Shown here: positions 22,670 through 36,510 of the stretch, piece after piece | Layout of the letters: every line of letters begins with the position of its first letter | How positions within the stretch are numbered: the stretch's first letter is position 1 | Source of the DNA: Rotaria socialis | Lineage: Eukaryota; Rotifera; Eurotatoria; Philodinida; Philodinidae | Assembly: GCA_905331475.1 (NCBI GenBank) | Contig: CAJNYU010003040.1 | Coordinates: forward strand, 5,558-69,557 | Direction of reading: 5' to 3' | Length of the DNA stretch: 64,000 nt | Notes under the pieces: generated by a model | Databases searched by the model: none | Seen by the model: only the letters and a program-made list of their open reading frames with translations | What the model was told of the DNA's origin: nothing | Translations under genes and position numbers: made by a program

Positions 22670-23878
22670 TAGACAAAAAAATCGATCGGTGAGATAAATG
22701 TTCATTTCAAGCGGAAAAGTGTCGTTCAGGTCAAAAATGAATTTTTTCCGTTCTGTCTATAACCGAAGACAAGCTATATAAGTACAAGTCAGCGTGTGTA
22801 TACTAAATTTCTATCAAATACTTTTGTCGTCACTGTTCAGAAAAGATATCCGTGCATATACAACATACCCGATGCTATACACAACTTTACAAACACCAAA
22901 TATGAGTAGTTTTCATTTTCATTTTCATTTTCGTTCTTTACATTTCTTCTTTCCCAACGATTATTTGAAAACAAACTTTTACCAGGTCTTCGTCATTCAT
23001 CACGGGTCATCACAAAACTCTGAAAGATTTCCCTCATATCGTAAATGATTTTCGACACCACATCCTCATACAGATTTACCGATCTTTCTTTTAACTAAAG
23101 TAAATTATAACCTAACCGACTAAACTTTCCAGCATCATTTCTCACTTATCGCGAAAAAATGTAAGTTCATTTCAATTACATACAAAAACATTTTTCTTCT
23201 GAAAGGAAAATGATATTTCATTTATCAGCTGCCAACTCATTTTTCTGCTAGCGAATATACATGGCACAGTTAACATGAGAATTTCAGTTGAGATTGGAAT
23301 GCCCAAAAACAATAATTAATCGAAAAAATATATTTTCCTTTTTCTTTACTGCTAGTGATAATACATTATAGAAAGCACAATAGAAAAGAAATATTTCTCA
23401 AATAAATTCGATGACACCATGTGCCCACTGATTAAAAAATCTAGACAGAGTTGATTTATTCCAAAACTCATCGTAAAACGATGCGAAGAATAATTTTCAA
23501 CAACGAACTTCCTAAAGTAATATGCCAACAAAAATTCCATTAAAAAAATTAGCAAAAAAAACTATTCCAAACTCAACCAAATTCCAAAGCCACTTGCCAC
23601 ATATATCTATCCTCACTTCCGATCTTAAACTGAAGCACTTTTCTCCTATAGGAAAAACGATATCTCGTTTATCCAAAGCATTTTTCCAATTGAATATTTC
23701 ATTTATCCACTGCAAATTCATTTGTAATGGTGTGACGTGGTCGGGGAAACGGCAAATGTTTGTTACTGTTCATTTATTTAATGTGTTTAACGTAAGTTTA
23801 GTTTTCAAGCATTTTTGATTTGAACGACATTTTCCCGCTTGAAACGAGCATTTATGTCACCGATCAGATATTTGTCTA
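22670..23878. mobile_element. 1.2-kb element with about 70-bp terminal inverted repeats
   Basis: The ends 22670-22740 and 23808-23878 are inverted copies of each other at roughly 80 percent identity over about 70 bases, with shared blocks GATCGGTGA, ATAAATG, TTTCAAGCGG and TCAAAAATG. The outer ends read TAGACAAA and TTTGTCTA, so a TA target duplication or TA-ended repeats are possible. The inside (about 1070 bases) has short open frames on both strands but no transposase motif I recognise. This fits a non-autonomous or decayed DNA transposon. The repeat divergence suggests it is not recent. Confidence 0.6.
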
Positions 23879-24358
23879 ATCCTCTTCTACTACTTTAGCT
23901 TCGTCACAGTAGAAATCGAATTTCGGAGTCCGGTGTCATTTTTTACTCCTACTCCAACTCTATTGAAACGAATCGATCGTATGAAGTGACCCAGAATTCT
24001 TTAGATAGCCTGTTTTATTCTTTGTCTACGATTCGATCGAAATCAAGAGAATAGTCTGAAACGAATAGAGGCGACAGGAAAGTAATGATGATGTAGCAAT
24101 GGACTTTACTATTATTAAAACATGGAACTTCACTACCTTACAAATTCTGAATCTTATATTAGTCTGCCATTATCACATTGGCATAGCCTGTATTCATTTT
24201 ACACTATTTCCCCTTATTCCGAGAGATTCTTGGACAGGACGCAATAAATGTTTGCTTTTTTTATTCCGATTCGGCAAAAACAGACAACAAAAAATTAATT
24301 ATGATTTAGCTTTTGTTTTAGATTGATTTTCTATCTTGTTTGAGAATTTCTTCGTCTG

Positions 24359-25918
24359 ATGGTCGACTTGACTGAAAAACCAAAATTTCCATTGGAACAG
24401 GTACTTAGTACCATGAGTAAATCAACGATAAAATACTTGGAACAAATATGTGAAGAAATATATATTGCACCTGGTAAAAACGTCCAGAGCGAATTATTTA
24501 CATTTATTGAGAACCCAGGCCGAACATTCCGGCCACCGGATCCCGTAGGATACTCCAGGGAATATGCGGGAAAGTCACCATATCCTGCAGAAAAACACGG
24601 TAAATCGCTGGAACATGGAAGTAGTATTCCGGTCAAAAATACGGCCAGACTTTTCCGGCAAATTCCTGCTATGTTCCGGTGCTTTCCGGCAGAAATTGAT
24701 CGGAAAAAATCCGAAAATTTTCTAACCGGAATACTGCTTCCATAAAACCAACGGAACTACCCGAAACCGGCCGTTTCCAGGCCGGACTGTTCGGCGTGAG
24801 AAATTATATCGCGACATTTGTCTTCGGTTCTCACGGCAACCAGTTTCAATCCGATAAGTCAATAGAAAATTTTCGAGAACATGCAAACGAGGCAATGAAA
24901 AAATGTCAACGTGATTGGAAGATTTATGTCCTCGTCAGGTGGAGATATGCCTTCATAATTTAATGATAGAGGCTAATAGTTTACTCGATGAAATCGCAAC
25001 TCGTTGGCTTCAAATAGATGTAAACGTACTTTTTTCTAAACACATCTTGATTTTTTTTGCTACTAGAACGAACTTTTTCATCTCAAAGAAGAGATTGCCT
25101 AAGGAAAGGAGGAAAACAATTTTACGAGGGAAAGTCTAAAAAAGTTGCAAAACCGTCTAATACGTAACGATAGACAACTCTTTATTCGTGAATTATTCAA
25201 AGTGCCATTACAATGTTACTTGAATTATTACATAAGACAAAATTGTCGGCGCGTCTTCTTGAAGAAATATATGATATTGATATTCCAATCCAACGATGGG
25301 ACCTGACAAATACATTTTTATCATATGCAATAAAATTAGTAGCCAACAAATTCGGTATAACGACAGTTGAACTGATCAAATATTTACGTATCAAAATAAT
25401 TTCCAATGCAGTATTTCATTGTAGCTAATCAAGAGATAAAATGTTACGCTAAAGAACATGTGACTGATCAAAATTATGATCTAAACAAATTCCTCGAACA
25501 AACAGGACTCATAATCGATGTAAATGCACCTGAACTGAGAACTTTACGAATCGTTTTTAGAAAAGTATGTGCAATCTACAATAATGAGAGGTAGGTAGAT
25601 TGTTCACGTTTTCTATAATGGCACGCAGTGCAATGGTTGTTGTTCATTTTAATGTTTATGTAATTCACTTGCTTTTGTATTTTTAGGGTTGTAGGCAACA
25701 CACAACATTTGCATATAAATGATGACGTCAAGGTCGTATATGATGACGGAAAGGTAATACTAGAATCTCGTGTGTTTTACTATAGTCGTTTATTATTCTA
25801 TATAACTGTATGACGCGACCTTAATTTCCTATGATGAATTCAATAAAAAGTATAAAATACGTTATCAAAATCGACAGTATGGATATGGTTGGATTATAGT
25901 TGAACGTATACTAAAAGT
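24359..25918 (+). pseudogene. Decayed multi-exon gene, unknown family
   Basis: Coding-like pieces run in the same direction but in shifting frames. It begins at an ATG at 24359 with about 50 good codons (FPLEQVLSTMSKSTIKYLEQ), is interrupted by a 277-bp insertion, and resumes around 24800-25020 (ATRWLQIDVN). It continues at 25213-25424 (LLEEIYDIDIPIQRWDL), then 25406-25592 (APELRTLRIVFRK), 25688-25755 and about 25810-25918 (YGYGWIIVERIL). Some junctions keep perfect splice signals, for example GTAGGT at 25593 and TTTTTAG at 25687, but at least three frame changes break the reading, near 24930, 25400 and 25810. The pattern is a host gene that lost function and was hit by a transposon. I do not recognise the family. 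Confidence 0.5.
24519..24795. mobile_element. 277-bp CCGG-rich MITE-like insertion
   Basis: A sharply bounded GC-rich insert inside the decayed gene. Its ends are inverted: the left begins GCCGAACATTCCGGCC and the reverse complement of the right end is GCCGAACAGTCCGGCC, 15 of 16 bases. TTCCGG and CCGGC words recur inside. GAGAA occurs close to both edges and may be the target duplication, but not flush with the repeats. No protein is encoded beyond read-through of the host frame. It looks like a small non-autonomous DNA transposon. Confidence 0.55.
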
Positions 25919-26760
25919 ATAATTCTCATGATCTTATGTTAAACAGTATTTTGCGATGAAACCACATGTTTTTAAAATAAAGATTAGATGTACAAAAGAT
26001 ACTTGTCATTGTGTGACTTATAATAATAATACATATTCTTCTCGTGACTATGAAATAGTATGAATTCATATTAGATAAGAATAGCTCCCAAAGCGGATTC
26101 AATTTGATTCTAATTAAATTTTACTGTCTATGACCTCTATGTTCAAGAATATACATTCTTTGATGGAATTAGGGTGAGATATTGTTTTGAATAAAGAGCA
26201 TGCTTAATTAATGATTATTTGTTCATGTATATTTGATAGAAGACTTTAGAATCTAATTGAAATTACAATAATATATGTGACAGTAAAAAGATATTTTACA
26301 ATAAATGACCGAAAACCAGTGTAGGATGAAATATTGAACCTTAGTACTTCATTGATTGAGTTTCATCAACAATTCTAATTATGTAATTTCAAAGAAAATA
26401 AAATGAGAATGTTCAAGATTTTCGACATGTTTTTATCACAAAATACATGTCGCATCAACTTAAAATAATGAAATACAAGTTTTATAATACGCCAAAGAAT
26501 TGTTTTGTACATAAATCATCGAATAGAACAAGTTCTTTTTATATTGACTAATTACTAAAAAAATATATTTGCATGGAAAATTATTTTCTAGTATACATAA
26601 ATATGTTACAATATTCTGCAATTTGCTTCTGACACTTTAAATATTTATTTGATATAGAGATCATCGCATTTTTAATTGCCAATTTAAAATCAATCAAAGT
26701 AACAAAAGAAAAATATAACTGAGTCTTTATCAGCTTTTCTTCGGTTAAAAAAAAGTTTTC
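25919..26760. other. Intergenic, no gene seen
   Basis: AT-rich sequence between the decayed gene and the 3' end of PHGDH. Nothing recognised. Confidence 0.5.
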
Positions 26761-28715
26761 CTATAAGAGTATCGCACACCAACGTTGATCTTGAATATTT
26801 CTTCCTGTTGGTATGATTGTATCAAAAACAGCTGATATACGATTATTTATTTGTGATGTATTGTCAAGAAGATAATCTATTAATGATCCTTTTATAGGTC
26901 GAACTAAAACATGAGCATTTTCATCATCAAGTGGTACATGAGCAATAAAACGACATTGATTAACACTATTTAACCATAAATGTTCACCGGAAACAACACC
27001 CGATAATTCTTTTATTTCATTATCACCAGAAATACGAACAACTAAAACATTATTTAATTCTTGTTTTTTATCAACAACCATGTCCATCTAAATAAAAGAA
27101 ATTATTTTCGATAAAAAAAAAGAAGAAATATAATTATTTTCATACTTTAACGTCAAATAAATGTCGAGCATTAACAAAATTAACGCGTTTATTGCCTTTT
27201 TCATGTAAATAACCATACGAGAAATAAATCGAAAGAGCTTCGAATAAATGATTCGAAACAGTATCTAATCAGAAGAAAAAAATCGAATTCTTTTTTCTTT
27301 ATTCAATGAAATATTTGACGTACGATTAAATGAAAGTGAGATTTCACTTGGTGTTAATGATGATGATGCTCCAATAATTTGTCCTAATCGTTTACAAAGT
27401 AATAAAATAGCTCTATTACCTTGAGCAAATTGTGATGTAACAGCGGATCCATTAACAACACCAATTAATGAATGTCCTTGTTTAAAATCAATTATCTGTT
27501 GAGCTAAGTCAATAGCAACACGTTTTTGAGCTTCATGAGTACTTGCACCTAAATGAGGTGTACAAATAACTAATGGATGTTGAATAAGTTTTAAATTCGC
27601 AGGTGGTTCTTGTTCAAATACGTCCAGAGCTGCACCACTAGATTGACCAGAATTAAGGGCGTTAAGAAGAGCATTTTCATCGATTATTCCACCACGAGCA
27701 ACATTTATTAATTTAACACCTCGTTTACATAATGATAAAACTTCGTCATTGATTAAATCTATTGAAAGGAAAAACGGAAAACACAGAGATACTATTGGAA
27801 TATTCCTTAATTATTTACAGTGAGTTCCTTCCATATATGGAACATGAACTGTTATATAATCAGCTAATGGCCAAAGATCTTTTAATTCAAAAAATTCGAC
27901 ACCAAATGTTAAACATTGCTCAGCAGTAATAAATGGATCATAACCAATTGTCTTTAATAAAGAATAAATAAAAATAAATCATAGGAAATATTATTTTATG
28001 TAATAAATAACCTTCATGTTAAATGATTGCATTCGTTTAGCTACTTCTCGTCCAATTTTTCCTAATCCGACAATAGCTAAAGTTTTTCCATTTAATTCTT
28101 CACCCATAAATTCTGATCTATGCCATGCGCCTGATTTTAACGAAGCGCAAGCACTTGGAATAGCTCTTTATTGAGAATACAAAACCTTTTTTTATATTGT
28201 TTTCCATTTTTTTTTAAATTTGTTTCATATCTAACCTGGCTAAAGAACAAATCAAAGTACATGTATGCTCCGCGGCTGAAAGTGTATTTCCACCAGGTGT
28301 GCTTTAGAAATATAAAGGAGATAAAAAAAGTATTTCTACAAATATTAATAATAACAAACTTCATAACTAAGATTCCATGACGTGTTGCTGTTTCAGTATC
28401 AATATTATCTGTTCCTGTACCTGCTCTTCCAATTAATTTTAAACGTGGTGATCCTTCGATAACTGCACTTGTTACTTTCGTTGCACTTCGAACAATTAAA
28501 ATATCTACTTCCTATAATATTTGGATTTATTTTTCAAATTATATGTTAACAAATAAGATTAATACCTGAACTTTTTTAATTAATTGTTCCTGAGATTGTT
28601 TAGCTAACTTAATATCTTTTTCTACTGAAAACCCATTAGCTATCAACATATCAACACATTGAGAATCAACATCATCAGTAATTAAAACGCGGTTCATATC
28701 ATCATAGGAATCCAT
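26761..28715 (-). CDS. PHGDH: D-3-phosphoglycerate dehydrogenase
   Basis: First enzyme of serine synthesis: oxidises 3-phosphoglycerate to 3-phosphohydroxypyruvate with NAD in the cytosol. Eight minus-strand exons (28715-28566, 28511-28360, 28301-28236, 28165-28012, 27951-27819, 27758-27324, 27264-27146, 27087-26761) give 511 residues, close to the animal length of about 530. Seen: N-terminal substrate half ([10 protein letters not shown]), [15 protein letters not shown] fold GLGKIG near residues 156-161, and the catalytic set Arg in INVARGG, Glu in LDVFEQEPP and His in TPHLGAST. The longer animal-type C-terminal regulatory region follows ([10 protein letters not shown], then a short last domain). 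A TTTTCTAG lies nine bases upstream of the ATG. All exon phases match and no break was seen. Confidence 0.95.
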
Positions 28716-28726
28716 CTTTCGAATCT

Positions 28727-31700
28727 AGAAAAAAAAAAGAAAGTTTTCACATTTATTCTACAAACGTTTCGAATATAACTATAGATATAACGATATATAT
28801 AGTATATGCAGCTAAAGGACATTTCTCAAGGTTCGTTTTAGTTTAATCAGCGAATAAGAGGAAAGAATAGAAGGTTTTTTTTCTTCTTTCGTTATTCTAT
28901 TTTATTTCTGTTGTGCACCATTTATCGATTTCTTTTTTTTCCTTTTTCGTTTTATATCTATGATAGGGTAACACGCACGACTCACGAAGAAGCCACGCAT
29001 ACTACATTATAGCTATACCATTTTATCTGTGCGTACAGTAACCCTGTTATCTTTTAGAGGACATTTTTCTCTTTTGATTCTTTGTGATACATTAAACACA
29101 CGTTTACAATCATATCTTTGTTAATCTTAAATGATAAAAGATTCTTTTCGACAAATCTTTCATATTTTTCTTATTTGTTAAAGTTGGTTAGTAGTGAATC
29201 ATTATTCGCATGATTTACTTTTGATTTCAATTGATAATAATCTAATATTTTTTTCTATTGGAAACGAATGAACGTTTGACATTTATCATGTGATTGAAGT
29301 GATTGTTAATTTAAATGTAACAAAATACATACAGCTTCACATTTATAGCTCTAAATATTTACTATGGAGATTTTTCTGCATGAAATCAATTTTTTTGTCT
29401 TGATTGAAAATGACTTGATCATTCTATTCTATCTATGTCTAAAATCTAGAAAAAATAACTCATTTTATTATACTACTAATTCACTAAGTTATATCATTTT
29501 ATAAAAAGTGGATTATAATTAGAAATATTTAAATGATAATTTAATTTTAAGAGAAATTTTCTTCAAGAAATAATTTCAATTGAAATTAAATAAACTTCTA
29601 AACAAGTGAACATCCATATACTGTATACCAATTTTAATTATCTAATTATCACAATATGACATATTTCATAAAAGTTCTCTTAATTAGTAAATGTTCATAC
29701 GACTGAGTATGCGCTTATTTGATAGATCAATAAAATATTTTCTTGTGTTTTAAGTAAACCAGTGTTCTATACACTGTATAGACATTTATGTAATAGTAAT
29801 CAATGATATAAATCACAAGGTTCATCTCTTATTTTACTTTTTCATAAGAAAATAATTTATATTTGAAAAAATATTTTAGTTTTATTTTATCTTTCGTGAA
29901 ATGACGTTGATTTCTGTTAGATTTATCAAAAATACGACAAAATCCACGAAAAATGATGGTAGATCTAATCTTTCAGGAACAACACGATTTTCATTCTGTG
30001 CTGCTAGAAGAAGATTTACGTTTTCTTTTTGTTTTTGCGTGTTTGCAAAAGTATGCAAAGATGCAGTAGATAGCTCTTTAATTATTTTCAAGTTATTAAG
30101 TTTGTAATCATTTATCTATTTATTAATAGTGAGAATTAAAAAACAGAATTACACTAGATATTCATTCAAATAAAAAGAAAATTAATTATGTAAAATAAGA
30201 TCGTTGAGAGAATTTTGATGTATTAAATGAACCTTTATTGATTAAATATATATTAGAAAAAAATATCATATATGATATGCAGTTGAAATTTTGATTATTA
30301 TCTTATTAACAGCTTCATGCTCAGCATTTAGCCATTAACAAATTAAAACTAGTCACGTCTAAGAGTTACTTTTTGAAAGAATTATAGACGTCGAAATTTT
30401 TTCGATATTAAATACGTAATTAATTATGAAATCATGAGTATAAGATAAGAAGAATCATTGAATTTGCCATACTCTTACTCTGTAATGTACATGCAATCAG
30501 GCTATTTTGGATCCACGATGAATGCATTCTCTATTTATTTTTGTTATTACAAATACAACAGATTTGTAAAATATTTTAGTACAGTAACCATGACTACTCT
30601 AGTAATCAAAAATATTAATTTGTGTTGAATTATGCTGACGTCATCTTTACTGATTCAGATCAAAAAATTCAGTAGCTCGGATTGCACCGGATTTTATCCG
30701 AATCTGGCTCACTAAATTCCCAATTATTTCAGATTGAACTCTATGAGTATTAAAACGAACAGATTTAAGAATCAATTTTCGCGTTGTTAGTAGATGTATA
30801 AGCCATAAAACCAACACAAAATTAGAAAATCAATTTTTTTCCATGAAAAACAAAGAAAACCTTCCCAGAAAAATGATTCCAACAGTCTGATCCCATCTGA
30901 TTTTATGTAGATGTCTACACTCACCATTTTCTTCAAAAATATATGCGAGTTTCACAAAAAACGTTAATCATGATCTATGCTCGTAAAATACGAGTAAAAT
31001 TCTTAAATTATTTCAGTCAGTGAATGCTTAACTTTATTTTCATTGACATGAAACTAAGTAAATTTCTTGCAAAGTACAGAAAAAAAGCTGATTGCATTTT
31101 TCGATCTCATACGCTTTCTAGTACCGAGTAATTTGACGAAAATATTAGTTTCTTTCGATAAACACGTTACTATAATGATTAGATTAATCCGTAGAAAATG
31201 AAAGACTCCGTATCTTAAATTAAATTCGAGCGTAAATTTCGCAACTATTAGGTAAAAAGGTTTTTTCATAAAAACAAAGCGAGTTTGAGGATTTGTTAAG
31301 GAATTTTCACGATTTTAAAAGCTTAAATATAGTTTTGAACTCACTCCATTAATATTATTAGTTCAAAATTATGAAAACTAGATATATATTTATGCAAATA
31401 CATTAAATAAAGTTATCAGTTTTAAAAAAAATCCATTACTTAAACGGAAAACGTCATTTTTTTTATCACTTCTGGTGCATATTTCCTGTACGAGGGTATT
31501 CTTTTTGCAGGCGGAGCCGTTGTGGCGTAGTTTAACCATAACTTCAACATACGTATGAATAATAACTTGCAAAATATAAATTATCTGATCAGATAAATTG
31601 CCAATAGTATAACTCTATTAATTATTAAGCTATGATCATGATAATTGTTGTTTTCTATGAAATAAATACTTTAATTATTTATCATGACTCGTTTCTTTGA

Positions 31701-31983
31701 AATTTTTTTCTAATATTTTATCAATAAGAAAAGATTGTATTTTGATGAGAACAATATATGTTTATTGACTAAATGCGAGTTTAATTTTTATAAATTTGAG
31801 TAAAAGTACAACTAAAGGGATAATAATTGTTAAAGGTGCGCAAAATGAATAAATCTATATATTAATCTTTTATTCTAATAAAGTGTTCTAGTTGATGTTT
31901 TCGTTTTGCTTTATTTGTAATCGTTTAAAGAAATATAATATCCATAGTGGAAATTGAAAATAAACTTTAATGAATAAAATAAT
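28727..31983. other. 3.2-kb intergenic stretch, no gene seen
   Basis: AT-rich sequence between the divergently regulated start of PHGDH and the 3' end of the mutase gene. Short open frames occur but none has splice context or recognisable protein. A stretch near 30917-30965 resembles 12050-12099. The part next to PHGDH (about 28800-29100) is somewhat GC-richer and may be its promoter. Confidence 0.5.
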
Positions 31984-34658
31984 TTATTTTGATTTGTTTG
32001 ATGAATTAAATGTTTTTTCAATGTGATCAAGAATTTGAATAGCTGCTTCGGGAATGCGTGTGCCAGGTCCAAATATAAGTTTGACACCTTGATCATATAG
32101 TTCTTGATAATCTTGAGGTGGAATAACTCCCCCAACAGTAACAATAATATCACTCCTACCTAATGCAGAAAGCTTTTTAATTAGTTCAGGTACAAGAGAT
32201 TTATGTCCTGCTCCTAATGTACTAACACCAACAACATGAACATCAGCATCAATGGCTTGCATTGCTACTTCTGATGGAGTCTGTAAAAAGAATATTTTAT
32301 AAAATAATTTAATTAAAATACGTAGACACAAAAATGAACCTACAGCAAATAAAGGACCAATATCAACATCAAATCCAACATCACTAAAAGCTGATGCAAT
32401 AACTTTTGCTCCTCGGTCATGTCCATCTTGTCCAACTTTTGCTACAAGTATTCGAGGACGTCGACCTTCGGTTTTTGAAAATTTCTTTTAAAATAGTCAA
32501 AATAGAAAAATTGATGAAATCAAAAATTAAAAAAAACAAACTTCAACTCTATCAATAACACGTTTAAGTTCATTATTATTTTTTCCATCATCAAACGTTT
32601 TTCTATATGCTCCACTGACTAGACGTGATTCAGCAACATGACGAGAAAAAACATCTTCTAATGCTTGAGATATTTCTCCGAGTGTACAACGAGCTCGAGC
32701 AGCTTCAATACTAGCTTCAAGTAAATTTCCTGAACCAGATTTATCACGAGCTACTTCTCGTAACTTGTCAAGACATTGATTAGCCTAGAAAAAAAATGAA
32801 AACTAGGCGTTTTAAAAAGAAAAATCCGAAATAATAATAATAATGAAATAAACCTTGGATTGATTACGTTGTTGTTTGACTTTTTTAATTTTTTCAATTT
32901 GTTGCTGTCGCACTTGTTGATTATCAATTTGACGTACTTGAATCAACTCTTCTTTTTCTAATTTATGTTTATTAACACCTAGAAAACAAAATAAAAAAAT
33001 TCAATTAATTGAATAAAAATCACAATGGATAAAAAGAACTAACCAACAATCGTTTCTTTTCCATCATCAATCATAGCTTGTCGTTTTGCTGCACATTCTT
33101 CAATTTTTAATTTTGGCACACCAGCAATAATAGCTTTAGACATTCCACCCATTTGCTCGACTTCATCAATTAATTCTCGAGCGCTTTTATAAACTTCATC
33201 AGTTAATGTTTCCATCATATAAGATCCAGCCCAAGGATCAATCACCTTTTTTGTTTTAATATAAGAAGAAAAATTATTTTTCGTTTTGATATAAAATTAA
33301 TTTTACTTTAGGAATGCCAGTTTCTTCTTGTAGAATAATTTGAGTATTTCTCGCAATTCTTGCACTTTGAACTGAAGGAAGTGCCAGAGCTTCATCAAAT
33401 GAATTTGTATGAAGTGATTGAGTACCACCAAAAACAGCTGATAATGCTTCTAATGTTGTACGAATAATATTATTATATGGATCTTGAGCTGTTAATGACC
33501 ATCCTGATGTTTGACAATGACAACGTAACATCAATGATTGTGCTTTTTTAGGTGAAAAATTTTCTTTTATTAAATTTGCCCAAAGACGACGAGCTGCACG
33601 AAGTTTCGCTATTTCCTTAAATTTAACAAAAACGAAATTTTTTAATAAAACAATACAATTAAATAGGTACCATATAAAAATTCATCCCGATTCCCCAAAA
33701 AAATGACAGTCGTGGAGCAAAATCATCAATTGATAAGCCAGCTTTAATACCTATAAAGGAAAGAAAAGAAGATTTATTTTAATTAAGATATAGTTAAGTA
33801 TAACTAACCAGTTCGACAATATTCAAGACCATCAGCAATTGTATAAGCTAATTCGAGTGTGGCTGTTGCACCAGCTTCTTGCATATGATAACCGCTAATG
33901 GAAATCGAATTAAAATGAGGCATATTTTTCGATGTATATCGAAAGATATCAGCAATTATTTTCATTGAAGGTTCAGGTGGATAAATATATGTATTACGAA
34001 CCATAAATTCTTTTAAAATATCATTTTGAATTGTTCCATTCAATTGTTCTTGTTTTGCTCCCTATCAATCGAATTAAAATATGATTAACACAAAACAAAT
34101 TCGTGCGAAAAAATTACTTGTTCTTCAGCTGCTACGACATACATAGCAAGAATAGGTAAAACAGCTCCATTCATAGTCATCGATACAGATATTGTTGAAA
34201 GTGGAATTGAATCAAATAATTGTTTCATATCTTCAACTGTATCAATAGCAACACCAGCCATTCCAACATCACCACTGACACGTTCGTTGTCTGAATCATA
34301 ACCACGATGTGTAGCTAAATCGAATGCTACAGAAAGACCTTGTTGACCAGCAGCTAAATTAGCTCGATAAAATCGATTTGATTCTTCTACTGTACTAAAA
34401 CCGGCATATTGACGTATAGTCCATGGTCTTTGAGCATACATTGTTGGATATGGACCACGAGTATATGGATATGCACCGGGAATTTCTTCTTTTCCTTTAA
34501 CATCCTCTGATGTATATAAAGGTTTTAATTGAATTCCTTCATATGTTGTAACATTGAGCGAATCTAATGGAACTTTTTTTAATTGTTTTGTTGCTAATTT
34601 ACTCCATTCTGATGTCAATGATGATACACATGATATCTATAACAAAAATAAATAAATC

Positions 34659-34699
<41 letters not shown>

Positions 34700-34790
34700 T
34701 CATTACTCTATTATAAATAAATACCTGAGATCGTCCATTTAATTTAATATTGAGAAGTTTAGATCGAACAGGTAATAGTTGTCGGTACAT
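31984..34790 (-). CDS. MMUT: Methylmalonyl-CoA mutase, mitochondrial
   Basis: Adenosylcobalamin-dependent enzyme that turns (R)-methylmalonyl-CoA into succinyl-CoA in mitochondria, the last step of propionate breakdown. Ten minus-strand exons (34790-34725, 34636-34118, 34061-33809, 33750-33671, 33615-33307, 33245-33044, 32978-32854, 32784-32542, 32484-32344, 32280-31984) give 744 residues, against about 750 in humans. The N-terminus is basic and Ser-rich, as expected for a targeting peptide. The catalytic barrel includes [33 protein letters not shown] and [13 protein letters not shown]. The C-terminal B12 domain has the cobalt-binding motif GQDGHDRG with His near residue 621, then VSTLGAGHK and [10 protein letters not shown] long TA microsatellite lies in the first intron. 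The gene appears intact. Confidence 0.96.
34661..34698. repeat. (TA)n microsatellite
   Basis: Nearly pure alternating TA, interrupted by TG, inside the first intron of the mutase gene. Confidence 0.9.
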
Positions 34791-36510
34791 TAATGTTATT
34801 TCTTCAACACTAGTTGATCAAAAGAACAATACGACCTAGAGCTACGTTCTCCAATTACTTTCTTCTCTTAAAAAAAACTGACATCTGTGTAATAACTTTC
34901 TGTATATAATTGCCATACCATTGGGACATCTATAAAACTTATTTTTATTCTTTCTCTATATTTTTCTGTAAAACAAATTTGGAATTTTTAGAATATTTTC
35001 AAATATTTGCGCTTCAAATCTATATTTTGTATTATTTATACATATAAAGATAAAATACGTATCCAGACAGATGACTCTACGTATTATTATTTTTTTGCTT
35101 GATCGATAGACGTTAAGTTCAAATTCCACATCTGACGAACTAAAAGTACAAAAGGAAACTCGATCATTTTGGTTTTTATTTTAAAAAGATATTTCTTTTT
35201 TAAAAATTGATTCTACTATGAATAAAGTCGAAGTACCAAACCGAACAAATCAATTTGAATGTGTTTTTTTTTATATTGAAAACTCTTTGATTGAAAGAAA
35301 TCAGAACTTAATAATCAAGACTAATAAGAGTCAAATAGAAAGATAATTTTAACTCTTTATGATCTATTATTTAAATCTCTTTTAAACAGTAAAACGTGAT
35401 TTCTGACAGTCCTAAAAATATAGGTAAAATTAGTCAATTCAATAATTTGTGTCACAAAATTAACCGAAAAAAAAACTTCAATTTAGAGAGTAAACAGTTT
35501 TAACAGTCGGAACAAAATAAAAAACATTCAGCATTTACATGACGGAATCTTCTATGTTTGCGTAAACATCGACTCACGATATTTCTAGTTAATAAATTCA
35601 ATGAAAAATATTCTATCAAACTTATCATAGAGCAACTTGATCCTTATCCGATACAGAATTAAATTGTAAATAACTCGTGATAATTAACAATATTTTCCTA
35701 TTAGCAGTGAATATTGTGTCAATTAAGTTGATTGTTAATTTTAAATTCGTACGTATTTAATATTTCTATCTACGTAAGCGAGTGATGAGTTGAACAATAC
35801 CACCAAGTTCAAGAAAAAAGCCTTCTTTTTCTTTATTTGATGCACTTAGAAATTCGATGAACGGACTATGTGAAAGAGTTCAAATTCGAGCTGCAAAGAG
35901 ATTTAACTGAGTACTTACGGCCTAAAAAAGAATTTGACTGTGTGCATAATTTCTATCATTGAGGAGACCTTCCAGAAAATCACGACTTTGAGAGAGTCCG
36001 ATTTTCTAAAATATGCATTGTCTAGAAGTCAGACTTATATGAGGTTAAAGCAACAATTGAATACTGTAGCATTATGAAAAATTGGCAAAGGATCTATTGA
36101 AATGGCGTTAGGAAAACCATTCTAGTCATAAGATTCGTAGTACGAGTGATGAAGTTTTCCAGTTTAGTTTTTACTAACTAACATGCTTCAATCTTCGTAG
36201 AGAAACAAGAAGCGACTTTCTAATAGCAAGACGTTTTTTGAGAGTTCTTTCTCAAAAATAAAAAAAAGGATTTTAATACAGTAAAATTTGTCATTTTGGA
36301 TGATAACTTTAAATTTAAACATTAGAAAATAAAGCAAGTTAATGCGAATCGATAGCCAATGAATAGATTGCTAGTCAATTTTTGATTTCTTTTACAATGA
36401 CTCCTTCAAAAATAACAAAACATTATTTAAATAATAACTTCAGCAATTGATTATTGAATGTAATAATGTATTTGACAATTTAAAACGATAAAGAAAACAA
36501 AAACAGGGAA
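34791..36510. other. Intergenic, no gene seen
   Basis: 1.7 kb of AT-rich DNA upstream of the mutase gene. No coding exon or repeat recognised. Confidence 0.5.

Noticed and set aside
23352-23818. Overlapping open frames on both strands inside the 22670-23878 element, considered as a transposase
   Set aside because: No catalytic motif or known transposase block seen; overlapping frames on opposite strands look like composition effects.
34599-34724. Apparent protein tail of repeated Ile-Tyr on the minus strand
   Set aside because: It is the translated TA microsatellite in the first intron of the mutase gene.
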